In this document: one piece after another, positions 9,332-18,057 of the stretch | Numbering within the stretch: position 1 is the stretch's first letter | Layout of the letters: each line of letters starts with the position of its first letter | Source: Paraperibacillus esterisolvens | Lineage (GTDB): Bacteria > Bacillota > Bacilli > Bacillales > DSM-1321 | DNA: 64,000 nucleotides | NCBI RefSeq assembly: GCF_046237625.1 | Contig: NZ_CP143545.1 | Location: forward strand, 2,976,001 to 3,040,000 | Reading direction: 5' to 3' | Translations under genes and position numbers: made by a program | The notes under the pieces: model-generated | Database searches by the model: none | Told to the model about the DNA's origin: nothing | What the model saw: only the letters and a program-made list of their open reading frames with translations

Positions 9332-9419
9332 ATGCCTCCATTCCTCCCAGGCCTGCAGTATTTCCTCACTTATACACTTTTAACTTAAAGAAAATAAACA
9401 TGAGTTTTCTACTTCATCC

Positions 9420-9553
9420 CATGCATGGAAAGGAACCAAGATAAGAGCAGGGACTAACACCATAAGGCGGTGGAGCGGAGTAAGCCGCAACAAAAGTTCC
9501 AGCAAGCTAAATGATGTTTATACCAAGCTGCAGGATGTCTTATAATACTTGGA
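9420..9553. repeat. Family-1 intergenic repeat, copy A
   Basis: This gene-free stretch resembles 58776-58899 along most of its length. Shared words include ATGCATGGAAAGGAAC, CCAGCAAG, AATGATGTT and AGCTGCAGG. It sits just beyond the holA terminator, in the same orientation to that gene as the other copies are to theirs. No reading frame or insertion-sequence feature was found. Confidence 0.6.
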
Positions 9554-9571
9554 TCTCTTCCCTTCTCCACA

Positions 9572-9600
9572 AATAAAGCCGGCTTATCAGGCCAGCTTTA
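9572..9600 (-). terminator. Terminator of holA
   Basis: A 9-bp stem AAAGCTGGC/GCCGGCTTT on the minus strand overlaps the last codons and stop of holA. The following tract is only moderately T-rich. Confidence 0.65.
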
Positions 9601-10600
9601 AAAGGATAATTTCAATCGCCAGACGCTTATCAGCCTGACCGGTTTTTATTTGGTAATCAGCCTCGGCAAGTTGATAAATCAAATTCATCAGTTCCTGGTC
9701 GCTGAATTTGGCGGCCTTCTCTTGAGCAAGCTTTACCCTGTATGGATGTACCTTGATCACCGCAGCTATTTTCTGCTGTCCATAACCGGCTCTTGAAAGC
9801 TCCTTTACCTGATACAGCAGCCGGATCTGCCCTGCCATTACAGCAAGAATCTTGATCGGCTCCTCATTCTGTCTCAGCAATTCATAATAAATCCGCAGTG
9901 CATCCTCCACTCTTCTCTGAAGGATCCGGTCCACCAGGGTGAAAATATTCTGTTCAAACGACTTGGCAGTGAGCATTTCAACCATATCTCTCGTAATAAG
10001 GTTTCCGCTTTCAGCATAGAGGGCAAGCTTTTCCACTTCATTGGACAAAAGCATCAGGTTCGTGCCTGCTATTTCAATCAAAAGGTCTGCAGCATGTTCT
10101 TCAAACCCGGCCCCTGTCTGCTGAGCCCGGTCCCTGACCCACACCTTCAACTCCTGTTCACTCAGTTTCTTCGCCTCTACAATTGCCGCCTTCCGTTTAA
10201 GCTCCTTGGTGATTTTCCTGCGCTCATCCAATTTTTCATATGGAGCAGAAATCACCACGATGCTGTACGGCACCGGATCGGCGAGATAGGCTTCGAGCTT
10301 CGCCACATTATGCTCTACCTTTGACTTATTCTTTTCCGCTGTCAGGAAAAAGGGGTTCTGCAGGATCACAAGCTTCCGTTCCCCCATGAAGGGCAGTGTT
10401 TCAATATCCTCAAGTGCAGCTTCGACCGGCGTTTCTTCCAGATCAAAAACAGACAGATTGAAGTCCAGTTCGTCTTCTTCCAAAACATGGCTGATCAATA
10501 ATTGCTTTGTTTCATTAATAAGAAAAGCTTCTGTTCCATATAATAAGTATACTGGAGCAAACTGCCTGCGCTTTATATTTTTCCATACATCCAATACCAT
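9587..10600 (-). CDS. holA: DNA polymerase III subunit delta
   Basis: Clamp-loader subunit that opens the beta sliding clamp. It is 337 residues. The start VWKNIKRRQFAPVYLLYGTEAFLI and the block LPFMGERKLVILQNPFF match the AAA+-like N-terminal domain of HolA (YqeN in Bacillus). The C-terminal helical domain covers about 215-337. The ATG has a GGGGCGGA site. It stands alone between rpsT and yqzM, as in B. subtilis. Confidence 0.95.
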   Translation of the reverse strand: MVLDVWKNIKRRQFAPVYLLYGTEAFLINETKQLLISHVLEEDELDFNLSVFDLEETPVEAALEDIETLPFMGERKLVILQNPFFLTAEKNKSKVEHNVAKLEAYLADPVPYSIVVISAPYEKLDERRKITKELKRKAAIVEAKKLSEQELKVWVRDRAQQTGAGFEEHAADLLIEIAGTNLMLLSNEVEKLALYAESGNLITRDMVEMLTAKSFEQNIFTLVDRILQRRVEDALRIYYELLRQNEEPIKILAVMAGQIRLLYQVKELSRAGYGQQKIAAVIKVHPYRVKLAQEKAAKFSDQELMNLIYQLAEADYQIKTGQADKRLAIEIILLKLA

Positions 10601-10920
10601 TTTTATCCGCCCCGATTATGTAAATAAATGAACATACTCTATATGGTATATTGGCTTTCCTGTTTTGACAAGCTTAAGGGGGAATCAGCCGGGGCCGATT
10701 CCCTTTTTATATGAACGCATGGACATAAGCGCCTAGGAAACCTTTGTTCATGCGGGATCTGGAAGCGGCCGCCACTTGGCAGTCCGGGATGCTCTATACT
10801 ACTATCTTTGCCCCCGGCAATCTAAATATTTGTGACAACTCTTGTCAGTATAGGAAAAGGGACTTGTGGATTTTTTGTATAACATCGCTTATACTAATTA
10901 TAGGAACAGGAGGGGTAGAA
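10601..10920. other. Gene-free stretch between holA and yqzM
   Basis: These 320 bases hold no convincing gene. A plus-strand hairpin with T tail lies at 10678-10708. The rest (10709-10870) is GC-rich and unassigned, and the yqzM ribosome binding site comes at the end. A plus-strand frame from 10744 joins in frame to yqzM, but it lacks a ribosome binding site and is not protein-like. Confidence 0.6.
10678..10708 (+). terminator. Orphan terminator-like hairpin on the plus strand
   Basis: GGGAATC and GATTCCC form a 7-bp stem followed by TTTTTAT. No plus-strand gene precedes it, because holA is divergent. It would end a short unseen transcript, or it is a relic. Confidence 0.5.
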
Positions 10921-11052
10921 ATGAACGAGTTTGAAAAGAATATTACAAGCAAGCGCAATGATGCTGTCGATTCTGGTGTCGGATTCGCTGTATCTTTCGG
11001 ATTTTTTGCAATCATGTTTATCATTGCTACCGTTTTTAAATTTGTTGGTTAA
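10921..11052 (+). CDS. yqzM: YqzM family miniprotein
   Basis: A 43-residue protein of unknown function: about 22 polar residues (MNEFEKNITSKRNDAVDSG) followed by one transmembrane helix (FAVSFGFFAIMFIIATVFKF). The ATG has a GGAGGGG site 7 bases upstream. It matches B. subtilis YqzM in sequence, length and place between holA and the comE genes. A strong terminator follows. Confidence 0.9.
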   Translation: MNEFEKNITSKRNDAVDSGVGFAVSFGFFAIMFIIATVFKFVG

Positions 11053-11092
11053 TCCTTGCCGCGCTTAAAAATGAGAACGTTTTACTACGTTT

Positions 11093-11125
11093 AGGGACTG
11101 CCCGCATTGGGGCAGTCTCTTTTCG
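11093..11125 (+). terminator. Terminator of yqzM
   Basis: The stem GACTGCCC/GGGGCAGTC is followed by TCTTTT on the plus strand. It lies between convergent yqzM and comEC. Confidence 0.85.
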
Positions 11126-11146
11126 TCTCTTCATTTCCCTGCTATT

Positions 11147-13426
11147 TTATGGCAGCATCACCGAAAAGGTGCCCTTCCCCCTAAAAAACTTATATGAAAT
11201 GGCCCCATGGGTATCTGTACGGAGAATAACCATGTTTTCCCTGTTTAGTATATCCAGCACGTCCTGGTGCGGGTGCCCGTACCGGTTGTTTCGTCCTGAA
11301 GACAGAATGGTTATCTCAGCACCTAATTTCTTTATGAACGCCGGTGCAGAGGAATGCCTGCTTCCATGGTGGCCCGCCTTTAAAACATCAGCCCGCATGG
11401 AAGGATAACGCCTTAGCAATCCCTCTTCCCCGCTTTTTCCCAAGTCGCCGGTAAACAGCCATCTTTTCCCTCCAATCGCAGCATAAATCACGATGGAAGC
11501 TTCATTCGTGTTCCCCTCTTCCCCGCTTGCGCTGACAATCTGGAATTGGTCTCTGCCCTCCATCCATCCAGTTCCTTCAGTGACAGCACTTGCTTTTATG
11601 CGGGGGAAATCTCTCGACAGTTCCTCATAGCCTTCCACAGCACCGCCTGTAATCATGAGCTGTCCCACTTTTATCTCCTTAAGCACCGCTGCAGCACCTC
11701 CGATATGGTCCTGATCGGGATGTGTAAGAATCAGTTTATCAAGGCTTGTAATGCCTTCCGCTTTTAAAAAAGGGACTACAATGTCTTTTCCTGGATCAAA
11801 ATCCCTGCCTTTTTCCATCCATTTCTCCTCACTGAAAGTCATTTGTCCGCCGGTATCAATCAAATACGTTCCCCTTCCCATCGGCAGCCGGATAAAGATA
11901 GAATCTCCCAGGCCGACATCCAGAAAAACTATTTCTCCATAAGGATTTACATACTCATTAAAATATTGGAAACCTAAAAGAAGAAATAATAGGACCAAAG
12001 CCCTTTTCACTTTTTGAACCTTCCTCTGTTCCCAATAATTGAACACCAGGAAGATCAGAAGACTGAGGATCGAAATTGCGATACAAGACGGCTTTCCAAT
12101 AACGACAGCCGCCATAGGGAAGGCGGACGCTTTTTCCAGTACAATATTCACCCATTTTACGAGCTGGTCAAACAGGAAGATGAATCCCCCTGACAGCACC
12201 GGATGAATCAGGAATGCAGAAAAGGCTGCTATAGCCAGCGGAAGGGCCACAAATGAGAAAAGTGGGACGAATAAAAGATTCATCCATAAACCGGCTATGG
12301 AAACTTCATAAAAATGATGGAGCATAATAGGGAGGGAACTCAAAAGGCTGATGAGGCTGATGAGGAAAGATTCTTTCAGCACATGTTTACCATACGACAG
12401 AATAGAAACGGAGAGAAACAGTGCAGCCGTGACAGTAAAGGAGAGCTGAAAACCTGCATCAAAAAGGCTGTAGGGCTGAAGTGCAAGCATAGTAAGAAAA
12501 GCCAGGGACAGGGTCTGCAGTCCGGATAGATGAAATCCGAGTAATCCAGCCAGAAAAAAAATACCAGCCATCCCGCAGGCCCTTACTACAGGCGGGGACA
12601 TCCCAGTCATGACTGCATATGCCGGGAGGAGAATCATCAGGATTATGCTCATTTGATTCCTTGTCAGACCCGCCCTTAATCCTCCAATGAACAGCGCACC
12701 GGTCAGCAGGGCGACGTGAAGGCCTGAAATAGAAAGCAGGTGGACAATGCCAAGCTTTCTGTAGAGATTTGTAATTTCTTCGTGGATTAAGCGGTCTTCC
12801 CCAAATAGAAGGGCAGCTGCAATTCCTGATCCTTCCCTGCTGAAATGCCGCTCCACTGACCGTATGCCTTCGTAGCGCGCCTGACTGAGCCTGTCGGTCA
12901 AACCTTGTCTTTTTGGGGCACAGGACTGAAATTCCTGGACTCTCAATATCCAGTGGATGCCCTGGTGACGCAAATACTTTTGGTAGTCAAAGGAATGGGG
13001 ATTCCGGGAAGGATCGGGCTTTTCAAGCCGGCCGGACACCGTGCATTCCATGCCGATCGTATATGACTCCTCTAATCCTTTCTTCTCCAAAAGGGTCTGG
13101 AGCCGTTTTTTTACAAGTATTGTTTCGCCGCTCTTTGTGCGGGCAGCTGTTGTGAGAGAATTTCCATCAATGAAGGGTATTTCGGAGAAAATGAGGATGA
13201 ATGTTTGGCCGGCAGGATCCAGGGTGCTCTTATTAAAGCTGTCATGAACCAAATTGTTCATGGTAAACAAAATAAAAATTCCGGTTTGAATGGCTGCTGT
13301 TTTCGGTGTTCTCTTCCAAAATAAAAAGGAAAGATAGGCGGCTCCGCAGCATGCCGCCTTCCAGCCTGCCAATGACCAGGCCCCGCCTGCTGCTGCGGCA
13401 GTCAGGGCTGATAAGATCAGATTCAT
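11147..13426 (-). CDS. comEC: DNA uptake channel ComEC/Rec2
   Basis: Membrane channel for single-stranded DNA during natural transformation. It is 759 residues. An N-terminal soluble part (about 50-190) and a many-helix Competence domain (about 195-480) precede a metallo-beta-lactamase-like domain. That domain shows HPDQDHIGG at 569-577 and GHHGS near 685, which are metal-binding signatures. The ATG has an AGGGAT-type site. It lies downstream of comEB and comEA, the usual late competence order. In B. subtilis the operon is controlled by ComK, for which I did not resolve a site. Confidence 0.96.
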   Translation of the reverse strand: MNLILSALTAAAAGGAWSLAGWKAACCGAAYLSFLFWKRTPKTAAIQTGIFILFTMNNLVHDSFNKSTLDPAGQTFILIFSEIPFIDGNSLTTAARTKSGETILVKKRLQTLLEKKGLEESYTIGMECTVSGRLEKPDPSRNPHSFDYQKYLRHQGIHWILRVQEFQSCAPKRQGLTDRLSQARYEGIRSVERHFSREGSGIAAALLFGEDRLIHEEITNLYRKLGIVHLLSISGLHVALLTGALFIGGLRAGLTRNQMSIILMILLPAYAVMTGMSPPVVRACGMAGIFFLAGLLGFHLSGLQTLSLAFLTMLALQPYSLFDAGFQLSFTVTAALFLSVSILSYGKHVLKESFLISLISLLSSLPIMLHHFYEVSIAGLWMNLLFVPLFSFVALPLAIAAFSAFLIHPVLSGGFIFLFDQLVKWVNIVLEKASAFPMAAVVIGKPSCIAISILSLLIFLVFNYWEQRKVQKVKRALVLLFLLLGFQYFNEYVNPYGEIVFLDVGLGDSIFIRLPMGRGTYLIDTGGQMTFSEEKWMEKGRDFDPGKDIVVPFLKAEGITSLDKLILTHPDQDHIGGAAAVLKEIKVGQLMITGGAVEGYEELSRDFPRIKASAVTEGTGWMEGRDQFQIVSASGEEGNTNEASIVIYAAIGGKRWLFTGDLGKSGEEGLLRRYPSMRADVLKAGHHGSRHSSAPAFIKKLGAEITILSSGRNNRYGHPHQDVLDILNRENMVILRTDTHGAISYKFFRGKGTFSVMLP

Positions 13427-13452
13427 GGTTATCCCTGCCCATCCAAGGATTC

Positions 13453-13866
13453 TCAGGCACCAAAGTGGGTAACCTCAATATCCTTCAAAAAATAACTGTT
13501 CCACTTATTCGGGTAGGCAAACCTATATACAATTCTTGCTATCCCTGATTGCGCGAGCGTTTTAGAGCACTTCTCACAGGATTCATGGGTTATGTATGCT
13601 GTTGCTCCTTTTAGATCATCACGCTTTGCATGAAGCACCGCATTCTCTTCTGCATGCACACATCTGATGCACCGCCCATTATCATCCTTCAGGCAGCCGG
13701 CTTCCTCACAATGCTCATGGCCATGGATAGAACCATTATAGCCGGTTGATACTATATGTTTATCTTTCACGATCACGCAGCCTACCTTAAGGCGCTGGCA
13801 TGTAGAACGTGTAGAAACTACATCAGCAATATCTAAGAAATACTCATCCCAGCTCTTCCTCGTCAT
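13453..13866 (-). CDS. comEB: ComEB, dCMP deaminase family protein
   Basis: Zinc-dependent deoxycytidylate deaminase family, 137 residues. The catalytic HAEENA motif is at 71-76 and the zinc cysteines C97 and C100 are in SCEKC. An extra Cys/His cluster (about 50-70: H-x-H-C, CLKDDNGRCIRC) matches dCMP deaminases of this type. The ATG has a GGAGG site. It is shorter than B. subtilis ComEB, lacking the C-terminal extension there. A direct role in transformation is doubtful, and dCMP deamination is the likelier activity. Confidence 0.93.
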   Translation of the reverse strand: MTRKSWDEYFLDIADVVSTRSTCQRLKVGCVIVKDKHIVSTGYNGSIHGHEHCEEAGCLKDDNGRCIRCVHAEENAVLHAKRDDLKGATAYITHESCEKCSKTLAQSGIARIVYRFAYPNKWNSYFLKDIEVTHFGA

Positions 13867-13925
13867 TCAGCCTGCCTCCAAGCATATTAAGATTCTTCTT
13901 AAATCAGTTTAACTCTTCCCTACAC

Positions 13926-14564
13926 TTATTGCACCTTAATACTCTCTTTAAGCTTCTCAAACGTTTTCTCACCAATGCCGCTTATGTTTTTTAAGTCTTC
14001 CGGTTTCTTAAAACCACCTTCCCGCGTCCTGTATTCAATGATGGCGGCAGCCTTAGAAGGCCCGATACCGGTCAGCGTCATCAGCTCAGCTTCATCAGCC
14101 GTATTTATATTCACTTTTTCATCCCCTCCCGGAACAGATCCGCCTGCAGCACCTGGCATGGCAGCTGGTGCACTTCCAATTTCGGGAACAAAAATGACCA
14201 TTTGATCAGATACTTCTTGTGCAAGGTTGACTTGATTCTGATCAGCTTTTTCCTTAAAGCCTCCAGCTTTTTCAATTAGATTGATTACTCTCTCTCCCGG
14301 CTGTGCCTCGTACACCCCAGGTTTGTTTACGGCGCCTTTGACATCGGCCAATATGATTTTCTTTTCTGCCGCTTCAGCTTTTTCTCCGCCTGACTCAGCC
14401 TGCTCTTTCACTCCCATGAGAAGGGGGGCAGGTTCGGCTGCCTGATCTGGTTTTAAATATATAAATAAAAGTAAGGCGAACAGCAGAAATCCACCGGCAA
14501 TGATTACCGGCTTTTTATAAACCAGGAACTTTTCCAATTTGGATACCTCCATGATTGATGGCAT
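13926..14564 (-). CDS. comEA: Competence DNA receptor ComEA
   Basis: Membrane-anchored double-stranded DNA receptor, up to 212 residues. A transmembrane segment lies at about 18-38. The periplasm-facing region carries a SLBB domain (about 70-140: DVKGAVNKPGVYEAQPGERV). C-terminal helix-hairpin-helix motifs bind DNA (VNINTADEAELMTLTGIGPSKA, then ISGIGEKTFEKLK). No strong ribosome binding site precedes either candidate ATG (14564 or 14552). It is the first gene of comEA-comEB-comEC and divergent from comER. Confidence 0.95.
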   Translation of the reverse strand: MPSIMEVSKLEKFLVYKKPVIIAGGFLLFALLLFIYLKPDQAAEPAPLLMGVKEQAESGGEKAEAAEKKIILADVKGAVNKPGVYEAQPGERVINLIEKAGGFKEKADQNQVNLAQEVSDQMVIFVPEIGSAPAAMPGAAGGSVPGGDEKVNINTADEAELMTLTGIGPSKAAAIIEYRTREGGFKKPEDLKNISGIGEKTFEKLKESIKVQ

Positions 14565-14626
14565 AGAGCCGGTTTTATTAACATACCATTTTTATGACAT
14601 GCAAAAGGCAGGAAGGTGGGGAAAAA

Positions 14627-15460
14627 ATGAAAATAGGAGTTATCGGTACTGGGAATATGGGGACGATCTTAATTGAGTCACTTCTCGCGGCCGGCGCCTG
14701 TGCGCCAGAGGATTTTACCATCATGAACCGGACGAGGGCAAAGGCGGACTCGCTGCAGGAAAGATTCCCGGGAATTACCGTCGCAGAAAGCGAAGAAAGC
14801 ACAGCCATGAGGGCCGAACTTCTTTTTGTCTGTGTCAAGCCCCTGGATATACACGAGGTGCTCTTAAGAATCAAACCACAGCTAGGGAGCGGGAAATGCC
14901 TGGTTTCGATTACGAGCCCCATTTCACCTGCTCAGCTGGAATCCGTTATGGATTGTTCCTGTGCACGACTAATCCCAAGCATTACCAACCGGGCACTTTC
15001 CGGGGTTTCTTTAGTCAGCTTTGGTGAACAATGCAAGACGGCTTGGAAGGAAACAATCCTTACCTTGGCCGGCCGGATCTCAAGGCCGATAGCCATCCCG
15101 AATGAAGTCACACGGGCTGCTTCTGACATTGTCAGCTGCGGGCCGGCATTTTTCAGCTATCTGGCTAGGAGATTCATTGAAGGGGCATGTTCGGCATCCA
15201 CCATCGATAAAGAAACTGCGACCATCCTGACAGAGAATATGCTTATTGGTCTCGGCGACTTATTGAAGAAGGGATTTTACAGCCTGCCAGCACTGGAGGA
15301 AAAAGTGTGTGTAAAGGGAGGAATAACCGGAGAAGGCATAAATGTGATGGAAAAAGAGCTGGGGGATGTTTTTACTCACTTGTTTGAAGCTACCCACAAT
15401 AAATTCAGCCATGAGCTTGAGAAGACCGAAGAGCAGTATAAGCTCCCCTATTTTTTATAA
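14627..15460 (+). CDS. comER: ComER, pyrroline-5-carboxylate reductase-like protein
   Basis: A 277-residue member of the ProC family. The NAD(P)-binding GTGNMG lies at residues 7-12, and the late GGITGEGINVM resembles the ProC C-terminal block. The ATG has a GGAAGGTGGGG site. It is divergent from comEA, the place of comER in Bacillus. There it has been linked to biofilm and sporulation control rather than to proline synthesis; that role is known from the family and not shown here. Confidence 0.92.
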   Translation: MKIGVIGTGNMGTILIESLLAAGACAPEDFTIMNRTRAKADSLQERFPGITVAESEESTAMRAELLFVCVKPLDIHEVLLRIKPQLGSGKCLVSITSPISPAQLESVMDCSCARLIPSITNRALSGVSLVSFGEQCKTAWKETILTLAGRISRPIAIPNEVTRAASDIVSCGPAFFSYLARRFIEGACSASTIDKETATILTENMLIGLGDLLKKGFYSLPALEEKVCVKGGITGEGINVMEKELGDVFTHLFEATHNKFSHELEKTEEQYKLPYFL

Positions 15461-15492
15461 TTCGCCGGCATTCTGAAGTTTCCTGCTGCAAC

Positions 15493-15531
15493 ATAAAAAA
15501 AGGCCGTCTGATTCATAATCAGCGGCCCTTC
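15493..15531 (-). terminator. Bidirectional terminator between comER and yqeM
   Basis: A long stem GGCCGCTGATT/ATCAGACGGCC (one mismatch) is followed on the minus strand by T7. On the plus strand the tract is CTTCCTTATTT. It serves yqeM clearly and comER possibly. Confidence 0.85.
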
Positions 15532-15532
15532 C

Positions 15533-16279
15533 TTATTTCTTCCTGGCAATAAATAAGATACGTTCCGCTCTCTCTGCCTCTTTATTTTCATCAAGGTCAT
15601 AGATTGTTTCCAGCAGTTCGAATCCCAGTTTATCCAGCCAGTCTAAATAGGTTTTTTCAGGATAAGTCCTTTGATAATGATGCTCATCAAACCGGTCATA
15701 TTGACCTGTTGCAGGATCCAGCACAAAAAAACTGAGCTCATGATCAACACTGTATGGTTCTGCTCCTTCAAAGCAGTTCCAGATATAAGCAATGTCTTCC
15801 TCGTCATGAGTGAAGGCAGCATTATAAAAGATATGCTCAAGCTTGTATATAGAATGTACATCAAACATAAAAATGCCATCCGGTTCCAGATGTGCATGGA
15901 CGGAACGGAAAGCAGCCTTTACATCATCAGGCTCCTTCAGATAATTCAGCGAATCGCAGAAAACGAGAACCGCATGAAAACGTCCAAGCCCGTCAAGCTT
16001 GGACATATCCTGCTGGAAGAATGGGATATCCAGGTTTTTTACGGACGCCTTTCCATTGGCAACAGAGAGCATCTCATCTGATAAATCTACACCAGTCACC
16101 CCGTACCCTTCTTCTGCAAGCCTGATTGAAATTTCCCCTGTCCCGCAGGCCAGGTCTAGGACTTGTTGACCCTTTACATGATAGCGCTCCATCCTGTCCC
16201 TCAGGAGATCCACCCATTTTGAATATGGGACATCCTTCATCAGTTCATCATATAAATAGGCAAACTGCCCATAGCTCAT
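15533..16279 (-). CDS. yqeM: Class I SAM-dependent methyltransferase YqeM
   Basis: A 248-residue methyltransferase of unknown substrate. SAM-binding motif I is VLDLACGTGEISIRLAE (about residues 40-56), followed by GVDLSDEML. Its start overlaps the end of rsfS by 4 bases (ATGA), so translation is coupled. It ends the run aroE-yhbY-nadD-yqeK-rsfS-yqeM, as in B. subtilis. Confidence 0.9.
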   Translation of the reverse strand: MSYGQFAYLYDELMKDVPYSKWVDLLRDRMERYHVKGQQVLDLACGTGEISIRLAEEGYGVTGVDLSDEMLSVANGKASVKNLDIPFFQQDMSKLDGLGRFHAVLVFCDSLNYLKEPDDVKAAFRSVHAHLEPDGIFMFDVHSIYKLEHIFYNAAFTHDEEDIAYIWNCFEGAEPYSVDHELSFFVLDPATGQYDRFDEHHYQRTYPEKTYLDWLDKLGFELLETIYDLDENKEAERAERILFIARKK

Positions 16280-16632
16280 TGTGAAAGCTCGCTCTCAATA
16301 TCTTCCCGCGGTGCATCGCCCCAGAGGCGCTCAAGATTGTAATAGCCGCGTTCTTCCCGATGGAAAACATGGGCGATCACGTCTCCCATATCGACCAATA
16401 TCCACTTCGCCTCATCGAAGCCTTCCATCCTTTTGACCGTATATCCGCCCTCTTCCGCTTTTTCACGAAGTTCCCTGGCAATCGCCTGGACTTGTTTATC
16501 TGAACCTCCGTGGCAGATCAGGAAATAGTCGGCCACAAGCGAGATACCCTTCATATTTAAGACGATAATGTCTTCTGCCCTTTTATCGTCAGCTGCTTTT
16601 ACTGCGGTTATCAATAACTCACGTTCTGTCAT
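16276..16632 (-). CDS. rsfS: Ribosome silencing factor RsfS
   Basis: Binds ribosomal protein uL14 and blocks subunit joining in slow-growing cells. It is 118 residues, the normal length. Typical blocks are ADYFLICHGGSDKQVQAIA and WILVDMGDVIAHVFH. The ATG has an AAGGAGG site. It overlaps yqeK and yqeM by a few bases on each side. Confidence 0.96.
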   Translation of the reverse strand: MTERELLITAVKAADDKRAEDIIVLNMKGISLVADYFLICHGGSDKQVQAIARELREKAEEGGYTVKRMEGFDEAKWILVDMGDVIAHVFHREERGYYNLERLWGDAPREDIESELSQ

Positions 16633-17203
16633 AAGCAGAATCCTCCTTGTTCATGATTAAATAATTGTACGCTTCAAATGTTTCAGGAAATATTGGCTGA
16701 TTTCTCTTCAGCAGAAACATGATGGTATTCCGCATAGCTTCAATAACAGCACTATCCAGGTCCCTCTCGGCCGTCTTCCTTACTTCATTTACTCCTGGAA
16801 AGTCCCTGCCCGGCTCGATATAATCCGCCAGGTAAATGATTTTATCAAGCAGGCTCATCCCAGCCCTTCCGGATGTGTGAAATTTAATAGCATCCAGGAT
16901 TTCCGGATCCTGAATTCCCGCTTCTTCCATCACAAGATAAGCACCGACTGGCGCATGCCATAGTTCCGGATGATAAAGCAGCAGCTCTGGATCCATATTC
17001 TCATTGACCAGGATACTTTTCATTTCTTCTTTAGGGCGGAACTTGGCATAATCATGGAATATAGCAGCCAGTTCAGCTTTCATGGGATCTGCTCCGTATT
17101 GTGCCGCCAGCCGTACGGCTGTATCTGCCACTCCAAGGGTATGCTTATATCTTGCCGCCGTAATCTGATTTTCAACCAGCTGCAAAGCTGTTTTACGATC
17201 CAT
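16619..17203 (-). CDS. yqeK: YqeK, HD-domain Ap4A hydrolase (symmetrical)
   Basis: HD-superfamily phosphohydrolase, 194 residues. Characterised YqeK proteins split diadenosine tetraphosphate into two ADP. Metal-binding residues appear as H at RYKHTLGV, the HD pair in AIFHDYAKF, and later LWHAPVGA and KFHTSGR. I prefer the ATG at 17203, 10 bases from the GAGGTG inside nadD; the ATG at 17212 is too close to it. The start of YqeK in B. subtilis also aligns there. Confidence 0.92.
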   Translation of the reverse strand: MDRKTALQLVENQITAARYKHTLGVADTAVRLAAQYGADPMKAELAAIFHDYAKFRPKEEMKSILVNENMDPELLLYHPELWHAPVGAYLVMEEAGIQDPEILDAIKFHTSGRAGMSLLDKIIYLADYIEPGRDFPGVNEVRKTAERDLDSAVIEAMRNTIMFLLKRNQPIFPETFEAYNYLIMNKEDSAYDRT

Positions 17204-17762
17204 ATAATCCATTCACCTCAATATATGAACGTACTTCCTCAGTAACCAGGTATTGGATCGGCCTGCCATCTTTGATCCGTTCTCTGATAATGGAAGACGA
17301 GAGCTCTATCTGCGGCATCTCTACCATTTTTACAGGGTAAGGGGTTTCAATACTATGATTGGGACGCCTCACTCCTGCAAATTGCACAAGTTTTACAAGT
17401 TCATCTATCTTATGCCACTTCGGCAGATACTCTATCATATCGGCACCGATGATGAAATAAAAAGCACTGTCTGGCTCAAGTTCTTTCAATTCTGCCATCG
17501 TATCATAGGTATAGGATAACCCTTCCCGGCTGAGTTCAATGCCTTCTGCCGATAAACCAGGATTTGTTTTAACCGCAAGCCTGACCATTTCAAGCCGGTC
17601 ATCAGCCGCAGCCTGGCCATTTTTCTTTTTGTGGGGCGGCACTGAATTAGGCATCAGCCTGACTTCATCCAGTCCAAGAGCCTCGCGTACCTCGTTTGCC
17701 ACGATTAGATGGCCGATATGCGGCGGATCGAAAGTTCCTCCGAGTATCCCTACTTTTTTCAT
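17193..17762 (-). CDS. nadD: Nicotinate-nucleotide adenylyltransferase
   Basis: Makes deamido-NAD from nicotinate mononucleotide and ATP. It is 189 residues from the ATG at 17762, one base after the yhbY stop. The nucleotidyltransferase motif GGTFDPPHIGH lies at 8-18. The late LSSSIIRER matches the second ATP-binding motif. No separate ribosome binding site is evident, which suggests coupling to yhbY. It overlaps yqeK by 11 bases. Confidence 0.96.
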   Translation of the reverse strand: MKKVGILGGTFDPPHIGHLIVANEVREALGLDEVRLMPNSVPPHKKKNGQAAADDRLEMVRLAVKTNPGLSAEGIELSREGLSYTYDTMAELKELEPDSAFYFIIGADMIEYLPKWHKIDELVKLVQFAGVRRPNHSIETPYPVKMVEMPQIELSSSIIRERIKDGRPIQYLVTEEVRSYIEVNGLYGS

Positions 17763-17763
17763 G

Positions 17764-18057
17764 TCAGCGCGGCAGTTCAAGCTGCTTATTTTCCTTCGAC
17801 TCTTTGTACAGGACTATCGTATTGCCGATAATCTGGACCAGCTCAGCACCGGTTCCATTGACAAATTCCTGTGCAGCGGTGTCCTTGTCTTCGTCACTGT
17901 TTTGAAGGATGCTGACTTTAATCAGCTCACGCGCCTCCAGTGCTTCACCAATCTGTTTCACCATATTTTCATTTACCCCGCCTTTACCCACCTGGAAAAT
18001 CGGGTTTAGATGATGGGCTTTAGACCTTAAAAATCTTTTTTGTTTTCCTGTCAGCAT
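17764..18057 (-). CDS. yhbY: Ribosome assembly RNA-binding protein YhbY (YqeI)
   Basis: A CRM-domain RNA-binding protein of 97 residues linked to 50S subunit maturation. The GVNENMV block after IFQVGKGG is the CRM loop. The ATG overlaps the aroE stop (TAATG) and uses an AGGAGG site inside aroE. In B. subtilis the gene is called yqeI. Confidence 0.94.
   Translation of the reverse strand: MLTGKQKRFLRSKAHHLNPIFQVGKGGVNENMVKQIGEALEARELIKVSILQNSDEDKDTAAQEFVNGTGAELVQIIGNTIVLYKESKENKQLELPR

Noticed and set aside
10709..10835. Possible fourth copy of the family-1 repeat in the holA-yqzM gap
   Set aside because: Only short words (GGACATAAGC and a GCCCC-type end) match; the middle does not align, so I left it unassigned.
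13453..13866. comEB as a truncated pseudogene, because it is shorter than in B. subtilis
   Set aside because: All catalytic and zinc-binding motifs are present and the frame ends cleanly; shorter forms occur in dCMP deaminases of this family.
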